Source of the DNA: Nitritalea halalkaliphila LW7
GTDB taxonomy: Bacteria; Bacteroidota; Bacteroidia; Cytophagales; Cyclobacteriaceae
Assembly: GCF_000265075.1 (NCBI RefSeq)
Contig: NZ_AJYA01000007.1
Location: forward strand, 19,013-83,012
Reading direction: 5' to 3'
Length of the DNA stretch: 64,000 nucleotides
Part shown: positions 28,873 through 40,599 of the stretch, in pieces
Position numbering within the stretch: the first letter of the stretch is position 1
Layout: each line of letters opens with the position of its first letter
Translations under genes and position numbers: made by a program
Notes under the pieces: model-generated
The model's database searches: none
The model's input: only the letters and a program-made list of their open reading frames with translations
What the model was told of the DNA's origin: nothing

Positions 28873-30045
28873 TCACCGCACACCCTTATTCTGCCTTTCC
28901 TCTAAAGAGCTTGAAGAGCAGTAGGCGGCTATCGATCGTGCATTATAGAATGGAATTTTTTTACTGGTCCGCAGCCCGATTTTTTTTCCTAAAGCTAAAT
29001 TTCCTGTGAAGATAGCTCCCGTGTATCCCGTGCAGCGCTGTTTCATAAAATCCCCTAAAGCGGCATAGGTGGCTTCCAACTCTTCCTCTTCACCGAGACG
29101 CTCCCCGTACTCTGGGTTAACCATCAGCACCCCATAGCCCGTTTCGGGCACGGTGGCTTCCCGAAAATCCACTTCCTCGAAGGTTATTAAATGTGCCACC
29201 CCCGCGGTCTCCGCATTTTCTTTCGCAAAGGCGATCGCTTGCGGATCATTATCGGATGCATAGATGGCCACACCCGGATTATCTACGATCTGTTTTTCTA
29301 AGCTCTCAAAGATGCGCCGGTACACTTCCGCATCATAGCCGAGAATATGCATGAAGCTGTAATTTTCACGGTAAAGTCCCGGGAAGCGATTGCTCGCCAA
29401 AAGGGCTGCCTCTATGGCTAAGGTCCCCGAACCACACATGGGGTTCAGAAAGGGGGTGCGGCCATTCCAACCGCTCGCTTGGATGCAAGCGGAGGCGAGC
29501 GCTTCTAGCATTGGCGCCTTACCCGGGATTTTGCGGTAGCCATGCTTGGCCAGGGTCTCCCCGGAGGTATTGATGTAAAGAATCGCTTGCTTGTCTTTCC
29601 AGTACATCTGAAAAACCGCCCCATCGAAGGAGGACCCAGAGTCTGGGCGACGTCCCGTTTGATCGCGGAAGCGATCTACGATAGCATCTTTTATCCGCAC
29701 GTTTACAAAGAGGGGATTGTCTACACTCGGATTATCAACATGGGACTGTACCGAAAAATAAGTGAAGGCATCGATGTAGTTTTCCCAAGGAATACTTTTT
29801 ACACGGCGGTAGATGTCGTCGGCATGGTGCAGATAGAAGCGTTTGATCTCAAAAAGCACATGCGAGGCCGATCGTAGACGGAGGTTCAACTTGATACAAT
29901 CATTCATGCTGCCGCGAAGGCGGTGCGATGTTCTCCCTTCTTCTTCGATGGGGTATCCGAGCGCCCTAAGCTCCTCCGCGACGGTATACCCAAAACGATC
30001 TTTAAATGTTACTACGATCTGCCCGATGCTATCAAAATCTATCAT
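28873..30045 (-). CDS. THUMP-domain class I RNA methyltransferase (RlmL/Trm14-like)
   Basis: A 390-residue SAM-dependent methyltransferase expected to modify a guanine in 23S rRNA. An N-terminal THUMP-type region (residues ~45-160: GSMNDCIKLNLRLRSASHVL; VNVRIKDAIVDRFRDQTGRR) precedes the catalytic domain with FLNPMCGSGTLAIEAALLAS as SAM motif I and IYASDNDPQAIAFAKENAET. Motif IV reads MVNPEYGERLGE where the family normally has NPPYGER; Glu replaces the second Pro. That does not look like a frameshift because the frame is intact on both sides. Start ATG at 30045, with a minus-7 box 4 nt upstream (30050-30057). The exact target position is not certain. Confidence 0.88.
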   Translation of the reverse strand: MIDFDSIGQIVVTFKDRFGYTVAEELRALGYPIEEEGRTSHRLRGSMNDCIKLNLRLRSASHVLFEIKRFYLHHADDIYRRVKSIPWENYIDAFTYFSVQSHVDNPSVDNPLFVNVRIKDAIVDRFRDQTGRRPDSGSSFDGAVFQMYWKDKQAILYINTSGETLAKHGYRKIPGKAPMLEALASACIQASGWNGRTPFLNPMCGSGTLAIEAALLASNRFPGLYRENYSFMHILGYDAEVYRRIFESLEKQIVDNPGVAIYASDNDPQAIAFAKENAETAGVAHLITFEEVDFREATVPETGYGVLMVNPEYGERLGEEEELEATYAALGDFMKQRCTGYTGAIFTGNLALGKKIGLRTSKKIPFYNARSIAAYCSSSSLEERQNKGVR

Positions 30046-30049
30046 GCCA

Positions 30050-30057
30050 CAAAGCTA
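30050..30057 (-). promoter_or_regulatory. Minus-7 box directly before the methyltransferase gene
   Basis: On the minus strand TAGCTTTG, an exact TAnnTTTG match, then TGGC and the ATG: again TTTG-N4-ATG. A CAA at 30070-30072 (TTG on the minus strand) is closer than the usual minus-33 spacing. Confidence 0.5.
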
Positions 30058-30197
30058 CGTCATTTCAAGCAATAGTTTAGCGTTTGGATAGCAGGGAAAC
30101 AGACAGAATCAGTCGGCTAAGGTTTGCAGCGTAGTCATACCGACAAAAATAAGGTAGAAGGTGAGGGTTCCCTTACAACTTGTAAGGTTCTGGCAGC

Positions 30198-31085
30198 TTA
30201 GTCCAAAACGTCTGGTTCACCAGGCCCCGGAATGATGACGGTTTCCGCAGACAGATAGGGACTCACCATAAACACACCTAAAACAGGACCCTCATGCCCT
30301 ACTGGACGAATATTCGTGACAGGGTTCTGTGGCGGCGGGCTGAATAGACCCCCATCGTTAAAGAGCAGCGAGACGAGCTGATTAAAGTAATCGAACACAA
30401 CTCTTTCAAAGCGGAAAAGCTCTAGCCGCACCCGGTCTTGGGGACGGAATCGGAAGTTCAACTCAAATCCTCGATCGAGGATTTCTGTGCCAAAACTGTC
30501 GTCAAAAAGGAGGATATCTGAGCGGCGGTTCAGCAGCGTATCATTGCGCACGATCCGAATGCGGTAATTGTTGTTTTCTTCGAAAGGAATAGCTCCAAAC
30601 ACCGAGATGTAAAAGCCCTCCCGACGGAAGCCCTGCTGCGGACGAAAATTAACAGCTAAGCTATCTAAAATGGGAGGCTCTAACAGGACAGACTCACTCT
30701 CATAGCGTTTTTCCTGCCAGTCCACCTGCAGGCGATACCGATGCCCGATGCGGCCGGCTTCTTGATCCAAAGGAAGGAAGGCATTGGCCTCTTCCACATA
30801 AAAGAAGGAGATTTCTCTGTTGGCGGTCAAGTCCAAGATACGCACACGGGCATCGCTCAGCTGAGGAGCGGTGTCGGCATCGAAAAAGTCCTGCGAGCTG
30901 CTCACACTTACCCGATTTAGACGGATATTATCGGTCCAAAACGCTTCGATCACCGGGATGGTTTCTGAAGGGCGTAAGGGTAAAACCACTTCCTCCTGAC
31001 AGGAGGGAAAAAAGCCAAGCGCGAGCAGCCCTAGGCCCAGCAAAAGCAGGCGAAAACCTTTCCAACTAGCGATATTTTTTTGCAT
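30198..31085 (-). CDS. DUF4249 lipoprotein paired with TonB receptor
   Basis: A 295-residue lipoprotein. The leader ends FFPSCQEE, giving a lipidated Cys followed by acidic residues. The body is beta-rich with family-typical segments (IPVIEAFWTDN; VRILDLTANREI; YRLQVDWQEKRYESES). The C-terminal PVGHEGPVLGVFMVSP is also characteristic of DUF4249, a family encoded next to TonB-dependent receptors in Bacteroidota. Its ATG overlaps the receptor stop by one base (TGATG), so the two are translationally coupled and probably form an outer-membrane uptake pair. The ligand is unknown. The frame is intact. Confidence 0.85.
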   Translation of the reverse strand: MQKNIASWKGFRLLLLGLGLLALGFFPSCQEEVVLPLRPSETIPVIEAFWTDNIRLNRVSVSSSQDFFDADTAPQLSDARVRILDLTANREISFFYVEEANAFLPLDQEAGRIGHRYRLQVDWQEKRYESESVLLEPPILDSLAVNFRPQQGFRREGFYISVFGAIPFEENNNYRIRIVRNDTLLNRRSDILLFDDSFGTEILDRGFELNFRFRPQDRVRLELFRFERVVFDYFNQLVSLLFNDGGLFSPPPQNPVTNIRPVGHEGPVLGVFMVSPYLSAETVIIPGPGEPDVLD

Positions 31086-33474
31086 CAGAATTCGAAGTTA
31101 TAGCTTAGAGCAGGTAAGAATGTAAACAAATAGGTCATCACAATCGCAGGACGGCGACTCACGATTTCATCTGGACTTCCGGCGAAATTTAGGTCATCGT
31201 TTACGATTTCAGTGAACTGGTAGGAGAAGGGATTTCTTCTGCCGTAGGCATTATACATGCTGAAATTCCAGCTGCTGCGCCATTTCCTCCCACGATCGGG
31301 CACCTTATAGTTTATCGAGAAATCCAAGCGGTGATAATCGGGAAAGCGGTCCTCATTACGTAAATCCGAGAACAGCGGCACGCGCTGATTGTCCACGATA
31401 TAGGCTCCTATCGGAAAGGTGACCGCCTGCCCGGTGGTGTAGATGAAGTTGACATTCCCCGACCAGCGCTCATTAAAGGTATGGTTCAGGACTAGCGCCA
31501 AATCATGCGGCCGATCAAAGCGCGGATTAAAGCGCTGCCCCAAGCTGATACCGTCAATCACCCTCCAGGTGCGGGAGTAGGTGTAACTAAGCCAGCCATT
31601 GGTCTTGCCCACATTTTTGCGCAGCAAAAACTCCACTCCATAGGCATACCCATTTCCGGTCAAGATTTCCGTTTCTATGGCATCATTAAAGAGTACATTC
31701 GCCCCCTGCCGCAGGTCGATGATATTCCGAAAATCCTTATAAAACCCTTCTACCGAGAGCTCCCACTTGTTGTCAGCTAAATTCTGAAATACCCCCGCTG
31801 CGATCTGATCGGCACGAACGGGCTCGATGTAGGGCCCCGCTGGCACCCAGCGATCGATCGGCAGCCCTGCAGAGCTATTGGCAGCCACCTGCACATATTG
31901 GAAGTTTCGATTAAAGGCCGCCTTTAGGGAGGTGCTCGGGCCCAGCAGGTAGCGCATGCCTACCCTCGGCTCGAATCCTTGGTAGAATTTCATCAGGTCA
32001 AGGGCGCCAAACTGCAGGGTATCGATCGGCGGCAGCTCGGGATTCGGTAGGTCATTTTCGTAAAGGAACTGCACTCCAGGGCCCACACGGCCATAAAGGG
32101 ACCAGCGCAGTCCTCCTTCCACTGAAAAGCGCTCCGTCAGCTCGCGGCTCCCCTGCAGAAAGAAATTCTGCTGGATGCCGAGGTTAGGGTTCGTCTCGAT
32201 CGGTTCGATGATGGATCCTGGCGCGGGGCGCAAATCTATCGGCGCAAAATTATAGTATTGGGTATGAAACCCCCAGTCGATCTGGCTTCGGCTATCGGGG
32301 AGATAGTCCATGCAGCGCGTAGGCCCGTTTCCCCGAGTCGATTGGTCCAGTCAAACCCGATGTCCGGGTCCGTGAATGCCACTTCGTAATCGTAAAAAGA
32401 CTGGTAAAGATTCAGGTCAAAAAAGAAATCGCTGCGGATGCTGCGCGTCCACTTGACGCTGGCCAACTGGTTTTGCCAGCCTAAGCGAAACTGCTCATTA
32501 AAGCCTAAGAGATCGCGCCCGCCATATGCAGAGACAGTCAGCTTATCACGATCCCCTAAACGAAAGGTCAGCTTACCGCTTAAGTCGTAGAAGTACAGTT
32601 GATTATTTCGAACGTTCGGATCATTCGCAAACCGCAAGAACACATCCGCATACGTTCTCCTGGCCGAGACGATAAAGCTGCTGTTTTCTCCGAAAAGTGG
32701 GCCGTCCACAGTGAGTTTGGAGCTGATAATTCCGAGTCCACCTTCCCCTTTAATCGCATCAAAATTTCCTTCTTTCAGCCCGATATCGATCACAGAACTG
32801 GCTCGTCCACCGAAAGTAGCGGGAATGTTTCCTTTAAAAAAGTCGATTTGGTCGAGGGCATCGGGATTAAATACCGAGAAAAACCCGAAGAAGTGGGAGG
32901 GATTATAGACAGGGGCACCGTCTAGCTGCAGGAGGTTTTGGTCGGCAGACCCACCGCGCACAAAAAGTCCCGTAGTACCCTCTCCGGCATTGGTCACCCC
33001 GGGAAGCAGCTGCAGACTCCGCAGCACATCTACCTCTCCGAAGAGAGCGGGTATATTTTTAATGGTGCTGATGGGGACCTGTGAACGGCCGATGTCCATG
33101 CTGCGCACATTCGTGTCGGGTGCGCGCCCACTGATGACCACCTCTTCCAGGGCCACCTCGTCACTCCTGAGGGCGATGTCCAGATTGGCTGCTTCCTCAC
33201 TGCTGCTGATGCGCAGGGTAAGCGTTTCAAATCCGATAAAGGAGACCTGTATGTCAACAGGAAGCTGGGCTACGTCGAGCTGGAAGCGGCCCTCTATATC
33301 CGTCACCATGCCAGAGCCGGCAGCACCCACGACCAAGACATTTGCGCCCGGAAGTGTCTCCTTTGTTTGCGCATCGCGCACCACCCCTTTTAGTTCCACC
33401 GTGCCCTGAGCCCACAGCACCGCCGGCTGGCTGAAGAAAAGCACAAGCCCCAGCAGCCAAAAACAATTTTTCAT
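31085..33474 (-). CDS. TonB-dependent receptor with carboxypeptidase-like domain (one frameshift)
   Basis: An outer-membrane transporter of ~796 residues; a base is lost at ~32308. Order: signal peptide MKNCFWLLGLVLFFSQ...LWAQ; a carboxypeptidase-regulatory-like domain (VELKGVVRDAQTKETLPGAN; VTDIEGRFQLDV; residues ~25-110); a plug domain (DVLRSLQLLPGVTNAGEGTT; LFVRGGSADQNLLQLDGAPV; NPSHFFGFFSVFNPDALDQI); then a beta-barrel ending with LPALSYNFEF, whose terminal Phe suits BAM recognition. No SusD gene follows; instead a DUF4249 lipoprotein does, so this is not a standard glycan SusCD pair. The substrate is unknown. Confidence 0.92.
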
Positions 33475-33837
33475 ATCTACATAAACGTAATTAAGGGTGC
33501 CCTGTTATTAAGGTCCTAGGAGTAGTAAAAAGGGGTGTTATAAAATTTTAAGGGAATGAAGCGCTTGTTTTTAGGGGTTTAGGTAGGTGGAAAGGGTGTT
33601 CATGCATTTTTTATGTGGTTAAATAGGGAGTGATAAAATGAAATTTTGTGTGCTTTCATACGCTTTTTCTGTTAAGGACCGTTAAAGCTGTAAAATATGC
33701 AGGGAAATCCTGCTCACTTTCTTATATTCGTGGACGAAGTGCCCTGCTATTTGTTTTGCGCCTAGGCGCAAAGTTCCTCCAAGCGGAGTCTGTATTTCTT
33801 CAGGAAATGGAAGCAGGGAGCATTAATGCGTGAAATT
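33475..33837. other. ~360-bp intergenic region between divergent genes
   Basis: No gene is supported. It contains a GCAGG-GAAAT-CCTGC hairpin (33698-33712), a near promoter match TATATTCG (33723-33730) that may serve the VWA gene, and the perfect palindrome TTTGCGCC-TA-GGCGCAAA (33755-33772). No promoter for the receptor gene could be identified. Confidence 0.5.
33755..33772. repeat. Intergenic palindrome TTTGCGCC-TA-GGCGCAAA
   Basis: An 18-nt perfect palindrome in the presumed 5' leader of the BatB-like gene, not followed by a T run. It belongs to the same hairpin family as 26013-26031 and 41536-41552. Confidence 0.6.
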
Positions 33838-34802
33838 ATGATTTGGGCATATCCTGATAAAGGCCTGATTTTAGGCATGGTGGTGGTTTTTCTGCTGCTG
33901 TATAATATTTACTTGTTTCGCTTTTACCGCATCAACAAAAAACTGCGGGTGAAAAAGACGCGTCTGGCGTATAAGTTAGTGTTGCGCGGGCTGTATGTGC
34001 TCCTTTTTTTAATCGCACTGGCGGGTCCGAGCATCGGTAGTGCGCTTAAGGAGATCAAAGAGGAGGGGCGTGATATATTTATTGCGGTGGACCTTTCGCG
34101 CTCCATGAATGCCACAGATATCGCACCGAGCAGGCTACAGCGGGTCAAGTTTGAGTTGAAAAATTTAGTACGTACATTTTCGGGTGATCGGCTGGGGCTC
34201 ATTATTTTCAGCTCGGAAGCCTTTTTGCAGTGTCCATTGACCTTTGATCAGAATGTGCTACAGCTGCATATCGATGGCTTGAATACGGATTTAGTGCCGA
34301 ATCAGGGAACGGATATCGCCGCGCCGCTGGCTATGGCCTTAGACCGTTTTCGTCAGGATGCGGATGTGGCACCGAATACAGCGAAAACCATTATTCTAAT
34401 TTCCGATGGAGAGGACTGGGGAGAAAATTTACCTCCTGTGATCGATCAGCTGCGTGAGGCGGGGATTTCCGTTTTCTCCTTAGGGGTGGGGACCGAAGCG
34501 GGCAGTACGATTCCGGAAAAGGGCAGTGTGCTGCTGGATCGAACGACACGACAGCCAGCCATCACTATTTTGGAGGCGGATAACCTAAAAATGATCGCCA
34601 ACCAAACGGAAGGGCAGTATTTTGAGTTAAGTGATGTGGCCCAAGAGATGCCGTTACTTATTCAAGAGGTGCAGCGCTTAGAAGGCGCCGTGATCGGCAG
34701 CCGCACGGTGGAGGCTTCTGCCAATAAGTACTTCTATTTTCTCCTGGCTGGCCTCGTGCTGGCCTTTATAGACATGATTTATCCCGTAAAGACGATCGCC
34801 CT

Positions 34803-34806
<4 letters not shown>
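33838..34806 (+). CDS. VWA-domain membrane protein, BatB-like
   Basis: A 322-residue inner-membrane protein: hydrophobic segments at ~7-25 (LILGMVVVFLLLYNIYLFRF) and ~50-70, a cytosol- or periplasm-exposed von Willebrand A domain, and a C-terminal helix (YFYFLLAGLVLAFIDMIYP). The metal-binding MIDAS motif is intact: IAVDLSRSMNATD (DxSxS), with the later SDGEDWG. It matches the Bat (Bacteroides aerotolerance) VWA proteins. An ATG at 33826 is also possible. It overlaps the downstream BatC-like gene by 4 bp (ATGA). No MoxR ATPase, BatA or BatD gene is adjacent, so only part of the usual operon is here. Confidence 0.88.
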
Positions 34807-36894
<2,088 letters not shown>

Positions 36895-37037
36895 GTTGGC
36901 ATGCACGTGCGGGGCACAATCTCCTAGACCTCCGTACGTTATGCTAGCAGCTGGACAAGCTCTTTTTCCTCTGCCTGAGGGAGGAGAGCTTGCCTTGTTT
37001 TATTAGCCTGCGGATGCGGGCGATGGCTATCTATCTT

Positions 37038-38219
37038 ATGCAAAACTCCTTTTCTTTCCCTTTCGGTACCCTTTTCCCTAGGCTGGCTGAAGTTTCCGGG
37101 TGGCTCTTTTTGACGCTGTTTTTTTGGCCGAAGGCCTGTCGGCCAAAACATCCGGACCACCTACTACGATGCCCAGCGGCAGCGCGTGAAAGAGCGCTAT
37201 GAGGCAGTAGATACGATTCCGGTGGGGCGTTACGAGCGCTTTTATGAGGATGGCTCCTTAGCCGTGCGCGGGCGTTTCGGGAAGGGCTGCAAGAAGGGCT
37301 TTTTGTGGATTATTTTCCGAAGACGGGGGATACAGCGCGTGTGGTGCAGTATGTGGCCGGAAAAAGAGAAGGAGAAACGCTTTCGTATAGCCCAGAAGGG
37401 ATTATCCTGCAGCGCAGCACCTATGTGGCGAATAAGTTGGAAGGGCCTTCTGTCACCTATTTTACGGACGGCAGTCCCCAGCACAAGATGGAGTTCAAGG
37501 CCGATCGCCCACATGGAAAAAAAGAGACCTATCATCCTTCGGGCTATCGCTTAGAGGAGATGGAGTTTAAAGAGGGAGTAGTAGAAGGTGCCTTGCGGCG
37601 CTTTTTTCCATCGGGGGACTTGCAGTATGAGGCTCGCTATAAGCGGGGCGTTCTGCATGGAGAGGAGCGCTCTTATTTTGAGAACGGACAGCTGCGCAAT
37701 GTGGTACGGTATAAAAAAGGCTATCAGCATGGCAAAACGGAAGCTTTCGATGGGGAAGGTCGCCGTGTTCGGGCAGGTAAGTACCGAAAAGGGGATCCAG
37801 ATGGAGTGCAGCTGAGCTTTTTTCCGGATGGAAGCATCGAGGAGCGGGCCGTGTATAAGCGCGGCATTCCCCTAGGAACGCACCAAACCTTTTATGCAGA
37901 TGGTACGCTGCAGCAGGAAGCGGAATACGACAGCTTTGGAGACTTGATCCGTTTTAAAGCATATCATACGAATGGGCAGCTGGCCCGCGAAATGCCGTTT
38001 CGCCGAGAGAAGGAGCATGGGCAGGCGCGCTTTTATGATGAGCAGGGGCGGCTGACACGCACGAAAAGCTATGTGAATGGACAGGCTGAAGGGCCGGAGG
38101 AGTGGTACGATGCTGCAGGGAAGGTGGTGGAGCGAAAAGTCTTTCGCAAAGGCGTTTTACTGCGAGAGGAAAAAGAAACTGCGGATGAAAGCGCCGGAAA
38201 TGTAGAGCAAAGCCGTTAA
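37038..38219 (+). CDS. MORN-repeat (YwqK-like) protein (about three frameshifts)
   Basis: About 390 residues; breaks at ~37125 (T7 run), ~37144 and ~37300. The body from ~37180 consists of at least nine MORN-type repeats of about 22-24 residues, each with a pattern like Y..G.......Y..G...G ([80 protein letters not shown]). This is the COG2849 / YwqK group, often labelled antitoxin component although no toxin gene is seen here. Corrected, the N-terminus reads [17 protein letters not shown], a signal peptide, so the protein is probably exported. The start codon is a guess (ATG 37038); only the region from 37150 is secure. Confidence 0.75.
37122..37148. repeat. Palindrome TTTTGGCCG / CGGCCAAAA
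   Basis: Perfect 9-bp arms at 37122-37130 and 37140-37148 around a 9-nt spacer. It overlaps the presumed signal-peptide codons of the MORN protein, so it may be coding; it nevertheless has the same arm sequence as the intergenic hairpins. Confidence 0.5.
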
Positions 38220-38225
38220 TTTTCC

Positions 38226-38233
38226 TATTTTTG
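38226..38233 (+). promoter_or_regulatory. Minus-7 box for purC
   Basis: TATTTTTG, an exact TAnnTTTG match 36 nt before the ATG at 38270. It supports choosing that ATG over the upstream in-frame TTG at 38231, which lies inside the box. There is no clear minus-33 element. Confidence 0.55.
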
Positions 38234-38269
38234 TATGCCTATGTCAGGCGAGACTTCGAAAAGCAAAGC

Positions 38270-39247
38270 ATGAATAACGCGATAAAAGAAACTAATTTCA
38301 GCTTTCCCGGGCAGCGGGATTTTTACCGTGGAAAAGTCCGTGATGTGTATATGTGGGAGGAAGAGCTGGTGATCGTAGCTACCGATCGTATCTCGGCCTT
38401 CGATGTGGTGCTTCCGCGGGCGATTCCCTATAAGGGGCAGGTGCTGAACCAGATAGCTGCTAAGTTTTTAGCTGCTACGGCTGATGTGGTGCCCAACTGG
38501 GTGCTCGGACATCCGGACCCGAATGTAACTGTGGGGAGACGCTGCGAACCCTTCAAGGTGGAAATGGTGATCCGAGGTTACTTGGCCGGTCATGCCGCGC
38601 GCACCTATGCGAGTGGAGGACGGGAGCTCTGTGGGGTGCCATTGCCCGAAGGGCTAAAGGAAAACGATCGCCTTCCGGAGCCGATTATTACCCCTACGAC
38701 GAAGGCCTCCGAAGGCCACGATGAGGATATTTCACGGGAAGAAATTTTACGCCAAGGGATCGTTTCGGAGGCCGATTATGTGCAGCTAGAGCAGTATACG
38801 CGCGCGCTTTTTGCCGCAGGCACAGCCATGGCAGCAGAAAAGGGCCTAATCCTGGTAGATACCAAATATGAGTTCGGGAAAGTGGGAGACACCATTTACC
38901 TCATCGACGAAATCCATACGCCAGATTCCTCGCGTTACTTCTATGCCGACACCTATGCAGAGTACCAGCAGAAGGGCCTTCCACAGCGCCAGCTCTCCAA
39001 GGAATTCGTGCGGCAGTGGTTGATCGAGAACGGTTTCCAAGGCAAGGAGGGACAAGTAGTGCCCGAGATGCCGGATGAGTTCGTGGAGCAGGTTTCGGCG
39101 CGCTATATCGAGCTGTATGAGCGGATTACGGGAGAGACTTTCGAGAAGGCTCCAGCAGGCGCCATCGCTCCCCGGATAGAAGCGGCGATCCAGCAGTACG
39201 TGGCGAAACAAAAAAAAATAAACAAAACCCCGGTTTTTCAGTCCTAA
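38270..39247 (+). CDS. purC: SAICAR synthetase (phosphoribosylaminoimidazole-succinocarboxamide synthase)
   Basis: An ATP-dependent ligase of purine synthesis joining aspartate to CAIR. 325 residues from the ATG at 38270 ([20 protein letters not shown]), the longer form usual in Bacteroidota. Motifs: [80 protein letters not shown], with the PurC signature [17 protein letters not shown]. The frame is intact. A TATTTTTG box lies upstream. The STAS gene follows 31 bp on; whether they share a transcript is unclear. Confidence 0.96.
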   Translation: MNNAIKETNFSFPGQRDFYRGKVRDVYMWEEELVIVATDRISAFDVVLPRAIPYKGQVLNQIAAKFLAATADVVPNWVLGHPDPNVTVGRRCEPFKVEMVIRGYLAGHAARTYASGGRELCGVPLPEGLKENDRLPEPIITPTTKASEGHDEDISREEILRQGIVSEADYVQLEQYTRALFAAGTAMAAEKGLILVDTKYEFGKVGDTIYLIDEIHTPDSSRYFYADTYAEYQQKGLPQRQLSKEFVRQWLIENGFQGKEGQVVPEMPDEFVEQVSARYIELYERITGETFEKAPAGAIAPRIEAAIQQYVAKQKKINKTPVFQS

Positions 39248-39278
39248 AGAGAAGAAAAGCCTTAACCAATGAACCTTT

Positions 39279-39656
39279 ATGAGATACGCGATTGAGAAAA
39301 AAGAAGATTATGTGGTGTTTACGCCGCAGATAGAGAAAATAGATTCTACGGTAGCGCCGAAACTCAAGTCAGAGCTCCTGACCCTGCAAGCAGAAGGGTT
39401 CCAACACCTGGTCTTAGACCTTTCCCAGGTAAAATATGCCGATTCCAGTGGGCTCAGCGCGCTGCTAGTGGGCAACAGAGAGTTTCGTAAGATGGGCGGC
39501 GTGTTTATCATTAACGGCGTTCAGGACCATGTGATGAAATTGATTAAAATTTCCATGCTGGATCAAATTTTCATGCTCAGCAAGGACCTCGAAGAGGCCG
39601 GCAAGATGATTTTTATTCACATGGTGAATGCCGAAGAAGAGGGGGAGCAGGAGTAA
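39279..39656 (+). CDS. STAS-domain anti-sigma-factor antagonist
   Basis: A 125-residue SpoIIAA-like protein. The regulatory phosphorylation loop is intact: VKYADSSGLSALLVGNREF, with Ser56 aligned to the phosphorylated Ser of SpoIIAA. The fold start EDYVVFTPQIEKIDSTVAPK and LVLDLSQ are typical. Such proteins bind an anti-sigma kinase or other partners depending on phosphorylation. No kinase or PP2C gene is nearby. Its stop is 6 bp before the RNase Z gene, a pairing I recall as common in Bacteroidota, so it is likely cotranscribed. The partner is unknown. Confidence 0.92.
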   Translation: MRYAIEKKEDYVVFTPQIEKIDSTVAPKLKSELLTLQAEGFQHLVLDLSQVKYADSSGLSALLVGNREFRKMGGVFIINGVQDHVMKLIKISMLDQIFMLSKDLEEAGKMIFIHMVNAEEEGEQE

Positions 39657-39662
39657 ATTTTC

Positions 39663-40598
39663 GTGAGCGCAGAGACTTTTGACATCACCATTTTAGGAGC
39701 AAATTCTGCGGTGCCGGCGCATGGTCGGCACCCAAGTTCCCAGTATGTGCGCATCGGGCAGGACGCGCTGCTTATTGACTGTGGCGAGGGCACGCAGATG
39801 CAGCTGAAGAAATTTCGGTGTAAGTTGAATCGCATCGCCTACATCTTCATTAGCCACTTACATGGCGATCATTTTTATGGCTTGATCGGGCTGCTGAGTT
39901 CCATGCAGCTACAGCGGCGTGAGCGGCTCCTGACGCTTATTGGCCCCCCGGGCCTGGATGAGATCATTACGGTACAGCTGAAGCATAGCCAGAGCGCGCT
40001 GGAGTTTCCACTCCGATTTTTGGCGGTGCAGCCTACGGCAAAGGAGCTGCTCGTGGAGGAGCCCAGCTACCGTGTGTATGGTTTTCCCCTGCAGCATCGG
40101 ATCCCCTGTACAGGCTTTCTCATCGAAGAAAAGACCCCATTTCGGAAGCTGATAAAAGAGGCTTTGGAGGCAGATAGGCCTCCTGTGGAGGTGATTAAGG
40201 CGCTTAGAGAAGGGCGTGAGCTGCCGGATCCCGAGACGGGGGAGGTGCGCTACCCACTGAGCAGGTATGCCTACCCGAGCCCTCAGCCGAGAAGCTATGC
40301 CTACTGCTCGGATACCAAGTATTTTCCAGAGCTAGCTGACATGATTCGTGGCGTCAGTCTTCTGTATCATGAGAGCACCTTTAGTCAGATCGATGCACAG
40401 CGCGCCCTAGAAACAGGACATTCTACGACGCGCGATGCGGCATTTTCGGCCCTTCGTGCCGAGGCGGGAGAGCTGCTGCTGGGGCATTTTTCTAGCCGAT
40501 ATGTAGATTTAGCCCCGCTGCTGGCGGAAGCCCAAACAATTTTCCCTTCCAGTCACTTATCAGAGGAAGGCAAGACATTTATCCCTAAAGTAAGGTAG
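39663..40598 (+). CDS. rnz: Ribonuclease Z
   Basis: A metallo-beta-lactamase-fold endonuclease that trims tRNA 3' ends. 311 residues. Zinc motif FISHLHGDHFYGLIGLLSSM (His65, His67, Asp69, His70), N-terminal ILGANSAVPAHGRHPSSQYV, and the later SYAYCSDTKYFPELADMIRG, LYHESTF and LETGHSTTRDAAF with LLGHFSSRY complete the site. The start is a GTG at 39663, 6 bp after the STAS stop; no closer ATG fits the conserved N-terminus. One base separates its stop from the next gene. The frame is intact. Confidence 0.95.
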   Translation: MSAETFDITILGANSAVPAHGRHPSSQYVRIGQDALLIDCGEGTQMQLKKFRCKLNRIAYIFISHLHGDHFYGLIGLLSSMQLQRRERLLTLIGPPGLDEIITVQLKHSQSALEFPLRFLAVQPTAKELLVEEPSYRVYGFPLQHRIPCTGFLIEEKTPFRKLIKEALEADRPPVEVIKALREGRELPDPETGEVRYPLSRYAYPSPQPRSYAYCSDTKYFPELADMIRGVSLLYHESTFSQIDAQRALETGHSTTRDAAFSALRAEAGELLLGHFSSRYVDLAPLLAEAQTIFPSSHLSEEGKTFIPKVR

Positions 40599-40599
40599 C

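Noticed and set aside
28601-28876. 91-codon minus-strand frame over the tandem repeat
   Set aside because: Low-complexity Lys/Glu/Thr-rich product created by the repeat and a terminator; no start context.
37186-38219. Toxin-antitoxin locus at the YwqK-like MORN protein
   Set aside because: The antitoxin label comes from database naming; no adjacent toxin-like gene is seen and the protein appears exported.
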